From: Corylus avellana
Taxonomy: Eukaryota; Streptophyta; Magnoliopsida; Fagales; Betulaceae
NCBI RefSeq assembly: GCF_901000735.1
Contig: NC_081549.1
Span: 1,178,001 to 1,242,000, forward strand
DNA length: 64,000 bases
Reading direction: 5' to 3'
Positions within the stretch are counted from its first letter, which is position 1. Every line of letters begins with the position of its first letter. The translations under genes were made by a program, and so were the position numbers. A model generated the notes under the pieces. That model was not told the origin of the DNA. It saw only the letters and a list, made by a program, of their open reading frames with translations, and did not search any database. Positions 9,893 to 21,670 of the stretch are shown here, one piece after another.

Positions 9893-12800
9893 ATGGAGGC
9901 CGTCAGGCTGCTGCCGTATAATTCCACTTTCCTCCGCCCAAAGCGTCTCGAATTGGCTCCGTCCACATTCAATGGGGCGCATAGCAATGCCCAAAAGAGG
10001 GAGCGTACCATCAAGACGTTCACCGTCGCCGCGCTCCAGGTACCGGTGTCCCCCCAACATTTGCAACTTCCGCGCCTTAAAGTCTCGCCCGATTCGCTGC
10101 AGTTACCGCCTGGATATCTCGGGGCCGCCGTACCGGACCGTGTTGTTCTCGAGGACGGTGAGGGTGACAACATGAGCGACGTCATGGGGTACTTGACGAA
10201 AATAATCACGTCGGAGGTCTACAAAGTCGCTATCACGTCGCCGTTAGAGCTTGCCCCCAAGCTATCCGAGCGGCTCGGCGTCGCGGTTTGGCTCAAGAGG
10301 GAGGATCTACAGCCTGTAAGGCTTTTTTTTTGGGTTCTAATAGCAACTATGAAGAGATTTGTGTGGAAATGTGTGGGTTTTTATTGTTGTGAGGGAGAAG
10401 TTTATTTAACGTTGAAAACGAAATGGGGCTGTTTCGCTTAATGTGAGACCTGTTTCTAAGTGGCTTACATCGTTGTCAATTTTAGATTTTTTTTTTTTCT
10501 CTCTATTTTTTTTCCTGGGTTTTTGAGCTTTTTTGAATTGGGATAGAGTTTGATTAAATTTTTTTGGTTGAACGTGGTTGCTACTTGGATTCTGAATTTA
10601 AAATAGAGATTGCTTTTGTTTAAAACGCTGGAAAGAAATTGAACCCTTATGGATATAGCAATCAGAATGCAATTACTTCCTGGTTCCTTATTAAACTTTT
10701 TTTTGGTGGTGTGGTGTGAATTAATTGAATGGGAAATGTAGAATAACTGAATTCTCATGGTTTTGTTGATCTGGGTTTGTAGGTTTTCTCGTTCAAGCTG
10801 CGTGGAGCTTATAATATGATGGCAAAAATTCCCGAAGAACAGTTGAAGAATGGGGTTATCTGCTCATCGGCTGGAAATCATGCTCAAGGGGTTGCATTAG
10901 CTGCCAAGGAACTCGGTTGCAGTGCGGTGATTGCTATGCCTGTTACTACACCAGAAATCAAGGTACATTTTGTATGATGTTGCTTTTAGGGTGTGTCAGG
11001 AGAAAAGAGCTCTAGCTCTAGTACAAGTGGAGCTTTTTCCTCTTGTAAAAACAAGCTAGAGGGCGATCATGGATTTAAAATCACTGGGTGCATGAGTAAG
11101 TTGGCTATCCAGAAAAGAAGCGCGGGCATGTTAATTGAATTTTGATTTCTTAATTTTACAGTGGCGATCTGTTGAGAGGTTGGGTGCAACAGTTGTTCTT
11201 GTGGGGGATTCCTATGATGAGGCACAAACATATGCCAAAAAACGGGCCAAAGAAGAGAATCGTACATTTATACCTCCTTTTGATCACCCAGATATCATCG
11301 CGGGGCAAGGAACTGTTGGGATGGAAATTGTAAGTCAAATGAAAAAAGAAGGGCCATTGCACGCTATCTTTGTGCCTGTGGGGGGCGGTGGATTAATAGC
11401 TGGTATTGCTGCATATGTGAAGAGGTTTTGTCCAGAGGTATGTTGATTGTTGTTTAAGAATTCCCGTGCACTGTTAGTTTTGAGTTTTATTTGATATATC
11501 TTCAAGATTTCTTGATGATTTACTGGTCAATTATGTTGCCTGTTATTGTGCCTGGAAGCATTATTTACAGCTGCTAAATTCCATGGTGAAGAACAAATCG
11601 TGCCTTTTTCTTTTTGGAGGGGGGATGGGGGAGATATTTCCTCTGAACTTGGGTTGCCATTTGTGGTTCTTTAAAATATTGCACTAAGGAAAGAAAATTA
11701 AAGTCAAATCTGGTTTCTAAGGTTAATACAATAAAATTAGTAGGATTTTATTTTCATAGTTTCCCAAGTACTTATGGAATAAGTAGAAATTTCTAAGGCT
11801 GCGTGAGATTTCATAGCGTGATGCCTTTTGGAGATTCTTTAGAATAAAGTGCTTTACAAAAATCACTGTCCGCATTGCTCTCACTATCAGAAGTATGCTG
11901 GACTGTGGTAAAGGTCTGTGAGGCTGTGCTGATTGCAAATTTCTGTGAAGGATATGAATATATCTGCTTGTTCAACATCTTTGTAGCTTATGTTGAGTCC
12001 AACCTGATCTGGGATTTTAGTTTTGATAAATATGCCAGGTCTTAAATATGAATTCTTTTCCACTATATTGATTGGAACCTAAATATTGATTGGAACTTAA
12101 ATATGAATTCGTTTCCACTACATAAATCTTCTCATCATAACCCCAAGGGGTTGGCCTAGTGGTTAAAGCTTATGGTCTTAGGGAGTATCACCCCATAGCT
12201 CCCAAGTTCGAGACTTGCTAGGTACAAACTCCCACTTGGGGCCACACCCCTGGTGTAAAAAGCCAGTGATTTACCCTGATCCGTGTAGGAAAACTTCCGA
12301 GGGTGCGGTACACGGGTTCCGAGGTTTACTTTGCAAGGGTGGGTCCGAAGGGCCCTGCCTTGTTGACGTTCCCCGTCATCAAAAAAATAAATCTTCTCAT
12401 CATAAACAATGACCCCCTTTTGCCTAATGGTCTGCAGCAATGTGACCATTCCAATGGGTCAAGGACCTAATCTTTATCTAATCAGTATCAAAATTTTCTC
12501 TGCTGCTACCATGCATGCCTTCTTCAGCCCTTAACTGCCATTTAATAGGTATAGCCTTGTAAGGATTTAACCCTCTTGTAGTCATTGATCATAATTTAAC
12601 ACAAAATCATCTCCTTTTTAATGTGTTTTCGTTTTTCATTTTTCTACTGCTGCTTCCAAGTTCTCCTAGATGAACTCAAATGCTATTTCTATATTTTGAG
12701 CCACTCCCAACCTCACCTCTTTCTGTTATTCTTAAATCACATTGGTAATTTAATTTCTATATCAAATGGTTTTAAGGCAGGTGCATGGTTCTAGGGACTT

Positions 12801-15800
12801 CTAAAAGTCTTAACAAATCCATTTTCTCTGTTCTTACTGTCTTTTTGATTGACATTGTGTTTGCTTAAATTGTTTCTTAATACATAGCATAATACATCAA
12901 GGATTCTTTTCTGATAGACTCATATATTTTATACAGGTAAAGATTATTGGGGTGGAGCCCTCTGATGCAAATGCAATGGCATTATCTTTACATCACGGTC
13001 AACGAGTGATATTAGACCAGGTTGGAGGTTTTGCAGATGGTGTTGCTGTCAAAGAAGTTGGTGAAGAACCTTTCCGCATATGCAAGGAATTGGTAGATGG
13101 TGTAGTCCTTGTAAGCCGTGACGCTATATGTGCCTCAATAAAGGTGAGGCTACTTTCTTGTTTTAGATTGTGTACAAGCTTCTTTGTTTCTAAATAATGG
13201 TTATGCATTGAATATTGTAACCGTGTAAGATAGTGTGGTAGATGAAACTCTGTGTTCTACATTTTAATGGAGAGCTTAAACCCTCAAAAAGATACATGGC
13301 AGTGCAACTCTTAGGATTTGCTTTTCTGATTTCCTTGTTCTCTTTTCTCTTTCGTCTTAGGCGTTCTCTTGTATACTCCCTGTGTACTAGGGTTGCGCCC
13401 CTCTTCTCTTTTTGATATACAATATTACTTATAAAAAAAGGATTTGTAATCTTATTGCATGTTACAGGACATGTTTGAGGAGAAAAGGAGCATTTTAGAA
13501 CCAGCAGGTGCTCTTTCCCTTGCTGGAGCTGAAGCATACTGCAAGTATTATGGCCTCAAGGGGGAAAATGTTGTAGCTATAACTAGTGGAGCGAACATGA
13601 ATTTCGATAAACTGAGAGTGGTGACTGAACTAGCTAATGTTGGTCGGCAACAGGAGGCTGTGCTTGCAACGGTTTTGCCCGAGGAGCCTGGTAGCTTCAA
13701 ACGATTTTGTGAACTGGTATGTCAATATAGCCTTAAATCAACTTTTCTTGCAGAATAGCTGTCTTCTCCACGACATGTTATGAATACTAGCCTATGATGT
13801 GGTTTTTTTTTTTTAAAAAAAAAAAAAAAATTATAATGTAAAAGCTCTATTGGAAAGCTTTTGGAAATCATTTAACTAAATCAAAACAACCAAAGAATGC
13901 CCTTCAAATTCTTCAATTCAAATACTTATACATAGCTTCTATTAGAGTAAACAGCATTTACCCACAACCTAGAAGAATCTCAATCTCCTTCCTCTCGATC
14001 TCTTCAATGCAATGCTCCATTGTACTCTGTTTTTGTAAATTACTTTTCACCTATAATATGCCTCATGGGCTAATATAGTATAGGCCTTTCCTAGAGTTCC
14101 TAACTACTTTGCAAAAATCACATATAATTATTACATCACTTTATTTTCATAAAATCACCATTCAGATAGATCATCAACAAAGGAAGTGCCATAATTACCG
14201 CAAAAAGGGATAGAAAAATCCAGAAACTCCCTTTTGATTGATGAGACAACATGGAATACATAAGGATATAAAAAATTGCCCAAAAAAGGATTTCGAAATT
14301 GGTCTTTGATTCTTAATTCATTTTTATGATAGAAAAATGGATGACTGAAATTACCAAGGGAAGATCAATGTGAACTTGCATCATTTCCTCACATTTTATT
14401 GGAAACCAAATGAAGGATAATGAGACCAAAAAAAGAAGAAAGGTGACTAAAAAATGTGTGTACTGTAATTATGAAGATTTTCAAGTTTATGTTGTTACTT
14501 ATAAAGAATTTTTTTTTGGAGGAGACTTGTCAAATAAAAGAAAGTGTAGCTTGAATGATTATCAGCGTGTCGGCTCTGTTCTCAGCCTTGAAGGCTGGTT
14601 ACAGGGCTCAAGCATTTCATACTCTCTTGTATCAGAACTTCCTTAGAACTTGTAATATACTTGAGTCAATTCAGACTACTAAATTCCTTTTAATCTAGGC
14701 TCACAAAAGACTTTCAGTACAGTTGGATCACCAAAATTATTCCATCTCAAATAGTCACAATCAATCAGAACACCAGATTATCAATAGTATATGAGCAAAC
14801 AAAACCAAAAGCTTACAAACAAACTAACCAAAAAGCAGAAACGCGGCTATGGAAGAATGTGGACTGGTTCTGTGAGTGCTTCCCTCTCTCAGCTTCAGTT
14901 CATGAAGCTCCAAAGATGCATAGCAGCTGTCACAACACCAGCAGACATCAACACTCTTGGCCACAGTAGCTTAACAACAAGAGCAGGGACATAAAACATA
15001 GTCTCAGCCAACATGCCACATTCTCCCCCAGAGTCCATGTTACCATAGAAGGATCCATTCCCTGGCCAGTCATGCTCATGGCTATCAATGTAGGGAGAAA
15101 TCACCATTTGGCACATAAGACAAAGTAGTAGACAAATATATGCTCAAACATTAAGTAAATTATGATAAACCTTGCAATCATGTAATGCATGCACGGTTGA
15201 CACAATTGGCTCAACCTGTGCCGTAAATTGGTCCCACTGTGAAAGGTATCCATTTGCATAATATACTTTTTGTATACTTGGGGGCGCCTTACGCTTTTAA
15301 TGATATATTGATTACTTTTATATATATATTCCAAGCTACGATTTCAATTAAATAGAAACTCCACACTGAATCAACGTCAAAGTCAACCGGAGAATGCCAA
15401 GGAAGCTGCTAACATACCCTCAAGGCAAACTGACAGACTAGCCTCCTGTCAATGGAGATATACCGCACCAAATCTGGATAAACCAAAAACCATAAAATTC
15501 CCAGTTGTCATAGAGGAATTTCCCAATTGAAAACCTTTACATCCAAAACCAATTCTATCAAAACCATACTTTATACACTCCATGCTGACTGTTGGAGAAG
15601 ACAAATGAATATGAAAAATTCATGTATAAAAACACAAAGATACATCAAAGCAATGAAATTTTCGATTAAATAGAAACCCTAGACTGAATCAGCGTCAAAG
15701 TCAACCTCCATAGAACCACCGAAAAAACAAAAAGCAAAAAGTTTCACAAAAACAAAACAAACAAAAATTCTTTACTTCAGCACTCTGTACTTCTCTGAAA

Positions 15801-17340
15801 CGTCATTGCTGGATACTCTTGATTCCATAATTGGCTTCAATGTGGCTGCTTGAGAAGATCTTTGACGTTCCAACTGGATGCTTGAGATCTTTCAAACCCT
15901 AAAGAGAGAGAGGTAGAAACTAGAGAGAAGATAAGCCAATCTATGAGCAATCTAACGTTTCAACTGACCTATACGTTTTCTTCACTGTTTTGTTAGCCGA
16001 CCCATATGTTTAGGGTGTTACATTGTCAATAATTTAGGCTTTCAACCGGAGGTTAATGCAAGAATAATATATCACTTGTCATGTTTGAGAAGCATATTAA
16101 ACCTTCAACTTTAAGGGACACGTCAGCATTTTAGAGTGCCACTTGTTGCAATTTTAAGCTATTTTCTTGAAGGCTTCTGCTTTTATATATAGTATAATAT
16201 AATTATATGTGTTGGCAGGTAGGACCAATGGATATCACTGAATTCAAATATAGATGTAACTCTGACAAAAAGGCTATCGTCCTGTACAGGTAAAGCTCTT
16301 GTCAATCTGTATTAATTACAAACAAATGCTAAATCTTTCTGTTGACATTTCAATGCAAACAAAACTTATACTGGCACCTGTCTTTGGGAACATTTTCTTT
16401 TGAATGGGTTGGATGTCATCACTAATTTACAATTTATTTTTTATTATTTAGGATATTGATGGAAGATGAGTTAGTAATCAGTAATAACTTGGGAAGCGAG
16501 AAAATCTTATTTTTCTTTTTGATATTGTCTGCAGTGTTGGCGTCCACACAGTTTCTGAACTTGAAGAAATGCAGGAGCGGATGAAATCTTCTCAACTTGA
16601 AACTTACAATCTCACGAAAAGTGACTTGGTTAAGGATCACTTACGTTATTTGGTAAATACATTGTTTGAATGAATTTTGGTTTTCTTTTATTTGATATCA
16701 TTATTTATTTTGCATCACGCATGGGTACATACATTTTTCTTATGGTGTGAAAAATATTGGTGTGGAGACCAAGAAGAAATGATGTTCTACTGGAGGCTTA
16801 TAAAATGTTTTCCAAATAGACGGGTTCTTAGCGTGAAGATTCCAGCACTCAAAGCTTCTTTATATGAGTATGTGCTTGTAGGGTTGCATTATGGCACTAA
16901 GTTTACTTCATTTTGGATTTCTTTCAGATGGGAGGCAGATTATATGTTCAAAATGAAGTTCTTTGTCGGTTTGTCCTCCCTGAGCGGCCTGGTACTCTGA
17001 TGAAGTTCTTGGATGCTTTTAGTCCACATTGGAATATAAGTTTGTTTCACTACCGTGGACAGGTTGGTATAAAAAAACCTTCTGCTCTATAACTAGTTAG
17101 TGTTCTTTCTATAGGTCAATTACACCTGGGATTTTGGTTTCTCAAAATTTGACTAAAACACATGAAATCATTGTAATAATTGTTTTTCCTCCCCAACAGG
17201 GTGAAACTGGTGCAAATGTTTTGGTCGGGATACAGATCTCAAGTCGTGAGATGGATGAGTTTCGTGAACGTGCGAACAATCTTGGATACGATTATGCAGT
17301 GGTAAACAATGACAATGACTTCCAACTTTTGATGCATTGA
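9893..17340 (+). CDS. OMR1: Threonine deaminase (dehydratase), biosynthetic, chloroplastic
   Basis: Converts L-threonine to 2-oxobutanoate plus ammonia with PLP, the committed step to isoleucine, in the plastid. Nine exons join in frame: 9893-10315, 10783-10962, 11162-11437, 12937-13143, 13468-13716, 16219-16289, 16535-16652, 16928-17062, 17200-17340. The product is about 599 residues, close to the ~592 I recall for Arabidopsis OMR1. Residues 1 to ~90 look like a transit peptide. [10 protein letters not shown] carries the PLP-binding lysine (K146), [11 protein letters not shown] follows, and VGGGGLIAG is the phosphate-binding loop. Exons 5-9 hold the duplicated C-terminal regulatory (ACT-like) domain, which in this family senses isoleucine and valine ([11 protein letters not shown] in exon 8). 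Introns 3, 4 and 5 have gained retroelement and gene fragments, yet all splice sites are intact. A catabolic enzyme is unlikely because transit peptide and regulatory domain are both present. Confidence 0.96.
12141..12386 (+). mobile_element. tRNA-derived SINE, full length (copy 1)
   Basis: A Pol III box A-like TGGCCTAGTGG (12152-12162) and a box B-like GTTCGAGAC (12206-12214) sit in the first 80 bases. A tRNA-unrelated body follows, ending in CCCCGTCATC plus an A run. An exact 19-bp target duplication, ATAAATCTTCTCATCATAA, lies at 12122-12140 and 12387-12405. Two relatives of this family occur at 24932-25182 and 31244-31323. It lies in intron 3 of the threonine deaminase gene, in sense orientation. 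Confidence 0.92.
13325..13439 (+). mobile_element. LINE 3' tail fragment in intron 4 of threonine deaminase
   Basis: The words CTTGTATACTCCCTGTGTACT and GGTTGCGCCCC, followed by TTTTTGATATACAATATTACTTAT and an A run, match the usual 3' end of plant non-LTR elements. The same signature appears at 15270-15320 and, reversed, at 28545-28640. GGATTTG occurs on both sides, only a weak hint of a target duplication. The left boundary is approximate. Confidence 0.65.
14981..15092 (-). pseudogene. Purple acid phosphatase exon fragment inside threonine deaminase intron 5
   Basis: Read on the minus strand this encodes [19 protein letters not shown] followed by [14 protein letters not shown]. It matches the exon of large plant purple acid phosphatases that normally reads GNHERDWP and continues to the YVPAEN region. 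It starts after an AG that looks like the original exon's acceptor, so the source was genomic DNA, not cDNA. The family's NHERD motif, which contributes metal-binding residues, appears here as SHEHD. After YVPA the similarity stops. No other part of a phosphatase was recognised nearby, so this is a non-functional fragment. Confidence 0.75.
15340..15910 (-). other. Unidentified exon-like gene fragments in threonine deaminase intron 5
   Basis: On the minus strand, ATGGAATCAAGAG (near 15832) opens a short [22 protein letters not shown] peptide after a CT-rich leader. Near 15425-15480 a second piece flanked by CCAG and a GT reads [17 protein letters not shown]. Two related ~50-bp stretches (near 15344-15398 and 15660-15714, sharing CAAAGTCAACC) also occur. 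These look like pieces of one or more genes brought in with or near the phosphatase fragment. The parent family is not recognised. Confidence 0.35.
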
Positions 17341-17779
17341 TTGGAGCCTACGCTGTGATTGAAGCTAGCTGTAGGTGGATTACCAGATTTCCGAAGATGG
17401 CCTGGGGGTGGAAAGCAAAGACCTTCAAACCTTGTTCTAGTAGTAGAGAAGAGTGATTCATGTTTTCTCCCCCCTTCCCCTTCTCTGTTCATTTTGTTAG
17501 TTTAAGATTGGTGTACTGGGAAAGATTTTGTTTGAATCAGTAGCGTCACAAAATCCTTCATGAAGTGAAGAAATAACACGATGCACTAAATTTTTTTTGT
17601 TTATGAGAGAGTAATGCTATAACACCACTATTCTATCTTATCTTACTATGCAAACGTGGCATTGTTAATCTATCATTTATTTCTTTTAACAAGGGTTAAT
17701 TCAATGGTGGATTAGCAAGCCAGGTCAGCATAGTAAGATAGTTACTTATATAAAATTACACTTATGAGAAATAAACATA

Positions 17780-18122
17780 GGGAGAAGTACATTTAACACC
17801 CCTTCTAACTCCCACGTAATTTGCGAAACTTTTAATTTGTGTAATGTTCTCCAAATTACTATTGGAGTTGCAATTTGTGTAGAAAATGACAAAGATACCT
17901 ATGATAAAATTAAAATTAAAAATAAAAATAAAAATAAAAAATTATTTTTGCTGAATGTTTTTTAAAAACAAAAATTACTAGTAGTAATTTTGTATATTTC
18001 TTTGAAGGGAGACATTGTAGCCTTGTTTGGAGGAGCATTACACAAATTGAAAGCTTGGAGAGAAGTGAACATTACAAATAAATTGGTGGCCAAAGGGGGT
18101 AAATGTACTTTTCAGCTTTCCC
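17780..18122. mobile_element. MITE with MULE-like ends, 343 bp
   Basis: The left end GGGAGAAGTACATTTAACACC and the right end in reverse (GGGAAAGCTGAAAAGTACATTTACC) form imperfect inverted repeats. They extend inward through TTTAATTTGTGTAATGTTCTCC paired with TTTCAATTTGTGTAATGCTCC. A 10-bp direct repeat, AATAAACATA, flanks it at 17770-17779 and 18123-18132. TIR type and duplication length (9-10 bp) point to a Mutator-like MITE from a different family than 4788-5180. It has no coding capacity. Confidence 0.82.
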
Positions 18123-19061
18123 AATAAACATATGACTGGAACAACTGACACAATGCAACAATTGGGCAAGAGGAATAAGGAAAATGGCGGACAATTTGGT
18201 CCAGTTAGGGTTGGGTTAGCAAGCTGTGGGCATTAGGGCTTGGAAGGACACCAATACCGTATACAATCCACCAGAAGGTCTATTTACTCCATGGCAGTTA
18301 CATAAAGATTGTTGGTTGCTACAAGAGGTAATGCTGCAGTAAATGATTGTCTGAAAAGGGTTAGGTTTGTCATAAATGATTCTTGCCTGCTAGTTAGTCA
18401 AGTTCATGGAAAGATCGAGTGCATGTATGGTTTAGCGGTGTAATGATTTTAAAATGTAGTTAATAAAAATATAATTTTTAAAAACGCAATTAAGTATTTG
18501 GAGAAATCGCGGGTTGCCCTTAAAAAACGTGCATTTCAAAAAACGCATCTCATTGCCAGGCCGAAAGCAGATCCGTATCACATAACAAACATTCTATTTT
18601 GGCCACGCAACACATTCACAACGAGACAGGTTAATATAGATTGCTGATTGGCATTTTGTACATTTTAAGAAAGATTAACGCTAATTTGATAATGTATTTG
18701 CATGAGAAAGGAAAGGCAGTTTGGAGAAGGCACGCCACTAGTGGTGTTATTATGCATTACGTGGGTTGCTGCTACTGAAATAACTGATCACCTTTTGCTT
18801 AAGATTTCTTCAAGGCATTTAAATCCTTCGTCACCACCTAACAAACTCGATAACCATTACAAAATAATGACCCTTTTGATGAAAAACACCTAATATATAG
18901 AGAGGACAAAAATCATAAGCTCTGTGAGGTGCCAAACGTGCCTCATTGAGTGGAAATAAACAGCTTTATTGGAAACTGACAGTTAATGTCACTCTGACCA
19001 AAACTCACAGGAATTCGCCTTCTTAAATTCTCCTCCACCTGCCTCCTCTTTACTTCATGTA

Positions 19062-19086
19062 CTCTCTCTCTCTCTATCTCTCTCTC
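19062..19086 (+). repeat. CT repeat in the GDSL gene leader
   Basis: A nearly pure CTCTCT tract sits about 45-70 bp upstream of the chosen ATG at 19129. Pyrimidine patches of this kind are common in plant core promoters and 5' UTRs. An in-frame ATG at 19057 precedes it and would translate the tract into [10 protein letters not shown]. Confidence 0.7.
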
Positions 19087-19128
19087 GTTTTCTTTTTCTT
19101 TCTCTCATTGTTGGAACAAGGGAAAGAA

Positions 19129-21134
19129 ATGGGGTTTTCAGGTAGTCTCTTGGGTTCAGTTCTTGTTGTACTGGTTTTCTCAGTGGTTCATGGGGATCCT
19201 CTTGTCCCTGCATTATGCATATTTGGGGACTCTGTTGTTGATACTGGAAACAATAACAACCTATATACACTGGTGAAGGCGAATTTTCCTCCTTATGGCA
19301 GAGACTTTGTTACTCACAGACCCACCGGAAGATTCTGCAATGGAAAGCTTGCCACAGATTTCACTGGTCAGATTTCTAAAGAGCTTATATCTTCTCTTCT
19401 TTTTCTTCTTCTTCTTCACTGATGAACTTACTTGTTTGCTTGCTTGACTTTTGATATGCCAGCTGAGTTCCTCGGGTTCACCTCATATCCACCTGCGTAC
19501 CTAAGCCAAGAAGCCAGAGGAAAGAAGCTCTTGACTGGAGCCAACTTTGCCTCAGCTGCTTCTGGTTATTATGACAGAACAGCAGAGTTATATGTAAACA
19601 TTTAGATCACAACTCTCTCTCTGTGTTGCTGCAGACTTATGACTTGTTTCTTTTTTGGTTTTGTAGCATGCAATTTCATTGACACAGCAGTTGAACTATT
19701 ACAAGGAGTATCAAGCAAAAGTTGTGAATATGGTGGGAAGAGACAAAGCTAATACCATATTCTCTGGTGCAATCCACCTCGTGAGTGCAGGGAACAGTGA
19801 TTTCATTCAGAACTACTATGTGAATCCCGTCCTCAACGGAGCCTACTCGCCTGCTCAATTCTCAGACATCCTCATAAGATCATACTCTGCTTTCATTCAG
19901 GTCCCTTCACTCTCTATACTATATTTTATTGATATTGCTTGTTTGCTGAATATACAAGCATATTGGGTAAGGAACAAAGGCATTTGGCAGTGATGGGTGG
20001 TGTAGTAGATTTTGGGTTGGATATATAGTTGATATTGACCTCCCCATTCACTCTACCCCCACCCTTCTTCTCAGAGAGAATCTAACAGAAGAAGAACAAA
20101 TGTTGAAGGAAAATTGGTAAATTACAGTATCACGCGTCTTTCAATGACATTATATACTTTCCATAAGTTGTTTTTGGAGGCTGTGAATTTCAGGGGTTCA
20201 TGTTTCTCAATTTTGGTACATATAAATGGATGCCACTGTACTAATGAACAAAAAAAATCTTTTTTTTTTTTTTTTGATTTAACTTGTATCATACAAGACA
20301 TCAGTTTAAAAAATACAGAACTTGATCCCACAAGATAAATCTTGAATTTACATAGAAGCTTAAATAAATTTGACATGGAAGAGAAACCAATAGCAATTCT
20401 TCTTAGTTTCTACAACACAAATTCTTGGTTTGAACATGAGCAGTATTATGACAGAATCTGCATGGACTGGGAGCAAGGAGGATTGGTGTCACAGGCCTAG
20501 CGCCAACTGGGTGTTTGCCTGCAGCCATCACACTGTTTGGCCATGGAAGCAACGAGTGCGTTGCAAGACTGAACCAAGACGCAATTTCGTTCAACAATAA
20601 GCTCAACAGCACATCTCAAAGTTTGCAGAATAAACTTCCTGGTCTCAAACTTGTGGTCTTTGATATTTACCAGCCTCTGTTAGATATGATCGCAAAGCCG
20701 GCTGAGAATGGTAATACATCAACTCTGAAAAAAAGTAGATAGTTAATGTGCCACATAAAATATCTACACTCGCTTGTGAAATAGACAGAAGTTTCTTTAA
20801 CGTCCATTAAGTTCTATGCAGATTTCATGTGATTTAGAATTCTCAAATATCAATTTCTTAAATTGCCTTGCTTGGTTACTCACTCACTCTCTCTCCCTCT
20901 GTAAAGAAAACTAGTACTGATTTTTTGACTTGGGTCACAGGGTTTTTTGAGTCAAGAAAAGCTTGCTGCGGAACAGGTACACTAGAAACCTCCCTGCTTT
21001 GCAATGCCGAGTCTCCAGGGACATGCAACAATGCTACAGGATATGTGTTTTGGGATGGATTCCATCCCTCTGAAGCCGCTAATCAGGTCTTGGCTGGTGA
21101 TCTACTTTCACAGGGAATCTCCCTCATCTCTTGA
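19129..21134 (+). CDS. GDSL esterase/lipase, secreted
   Basis: Five exons (19129-19366, 19463-19593, 19667-19900, 20455-20710, 20941-21134) join in frame to ~350 residues, the normal family length. Residues 1-22 are a signal peptide ending VVHG. Block I is [13 protein letters not shown] with catalytic Ser35. Block III is SAGNSDF, with the oxyanion-hole Asn. Block V is DGFHPSEA, with Asp325 and His328 of the triad. [20 protein letters not shown] is the usual exon-4 signature, and its acceptor is ATTATGACAG before AATCTG. The start at 19129 is preferred over the in-frame ATG at 19057 because it places the signal peptide correctly. Members hydrolyse acyl esters outside the cell; the substrate is not predictable. 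I recall close Arabidopsis relatives at At5g03810 and At3g53100, next to PPR and UPL7 relatives, as here. The stop is only 537 bp from the stop of the convergent UPL7 gene. Confidence 0.95.
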
Positions 21135-21670
21135 AGCTATTCCTATTGCGATTAGAACAGTCCACTACTACTGAACTCTTGTCATCTTATATGCATTATA
21201 TGTAGTTGTTATGAGAAATATGTAGGTATTCTCGTGGTTTTAGTTTGAGAGTTTGGCTTCCTAGAGGTGTGAGGCATGTAAAACTCCTCAAGCCATAGAT
21301 GCAGCAAGGTTCACTTGATGCTTTGTCCTTGAGTGGAAAATTTTATGTGTTAATCCTCAAATGAATAAGATGACTATGGTTGGATTTTTGAGCATGTCAT
21401 CTAACATTTAGACAGGCTAGTATGTTCAAAAGAAACATGCCATGGAAATCCCCGAATCTATTTAATGCAAGCTGTGGCATATAAGCACTCCAAAAATACA
21501 GAAATATGCACAAAGTTGAATGAAATTTTTATTATTAGCATTTATAACATAATTCCTCCACATTAATGAAAAAAGATTACACTATTCCATAAATAAAGAT
21601 CAATGGCAATCAAATCCAGTTAGTTTCATTAAATAACTAGAAGCAAAAAAAGATCACCGGAAGTAGATCC

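Larger units (their letters stand above)
17341..19128. other. Gap between threonine deaminase and GDSL genes
   Basis: The left part should hold the threonine deaminase 3' UTR, then the MITE at 17780-18122. From 18130 to 19060 no gene is supported. A CT-rich stretch just before 19129 belongs to the GDSL leader. Confidence 0.6.

Noticed and set aside
14410..14646. Plus-strand open frame of 78 codons in threonine deaminase intron 5
   Set aside because: AT-rich, Lys-rich composition with no domain, in an intron full of foreign fragments.
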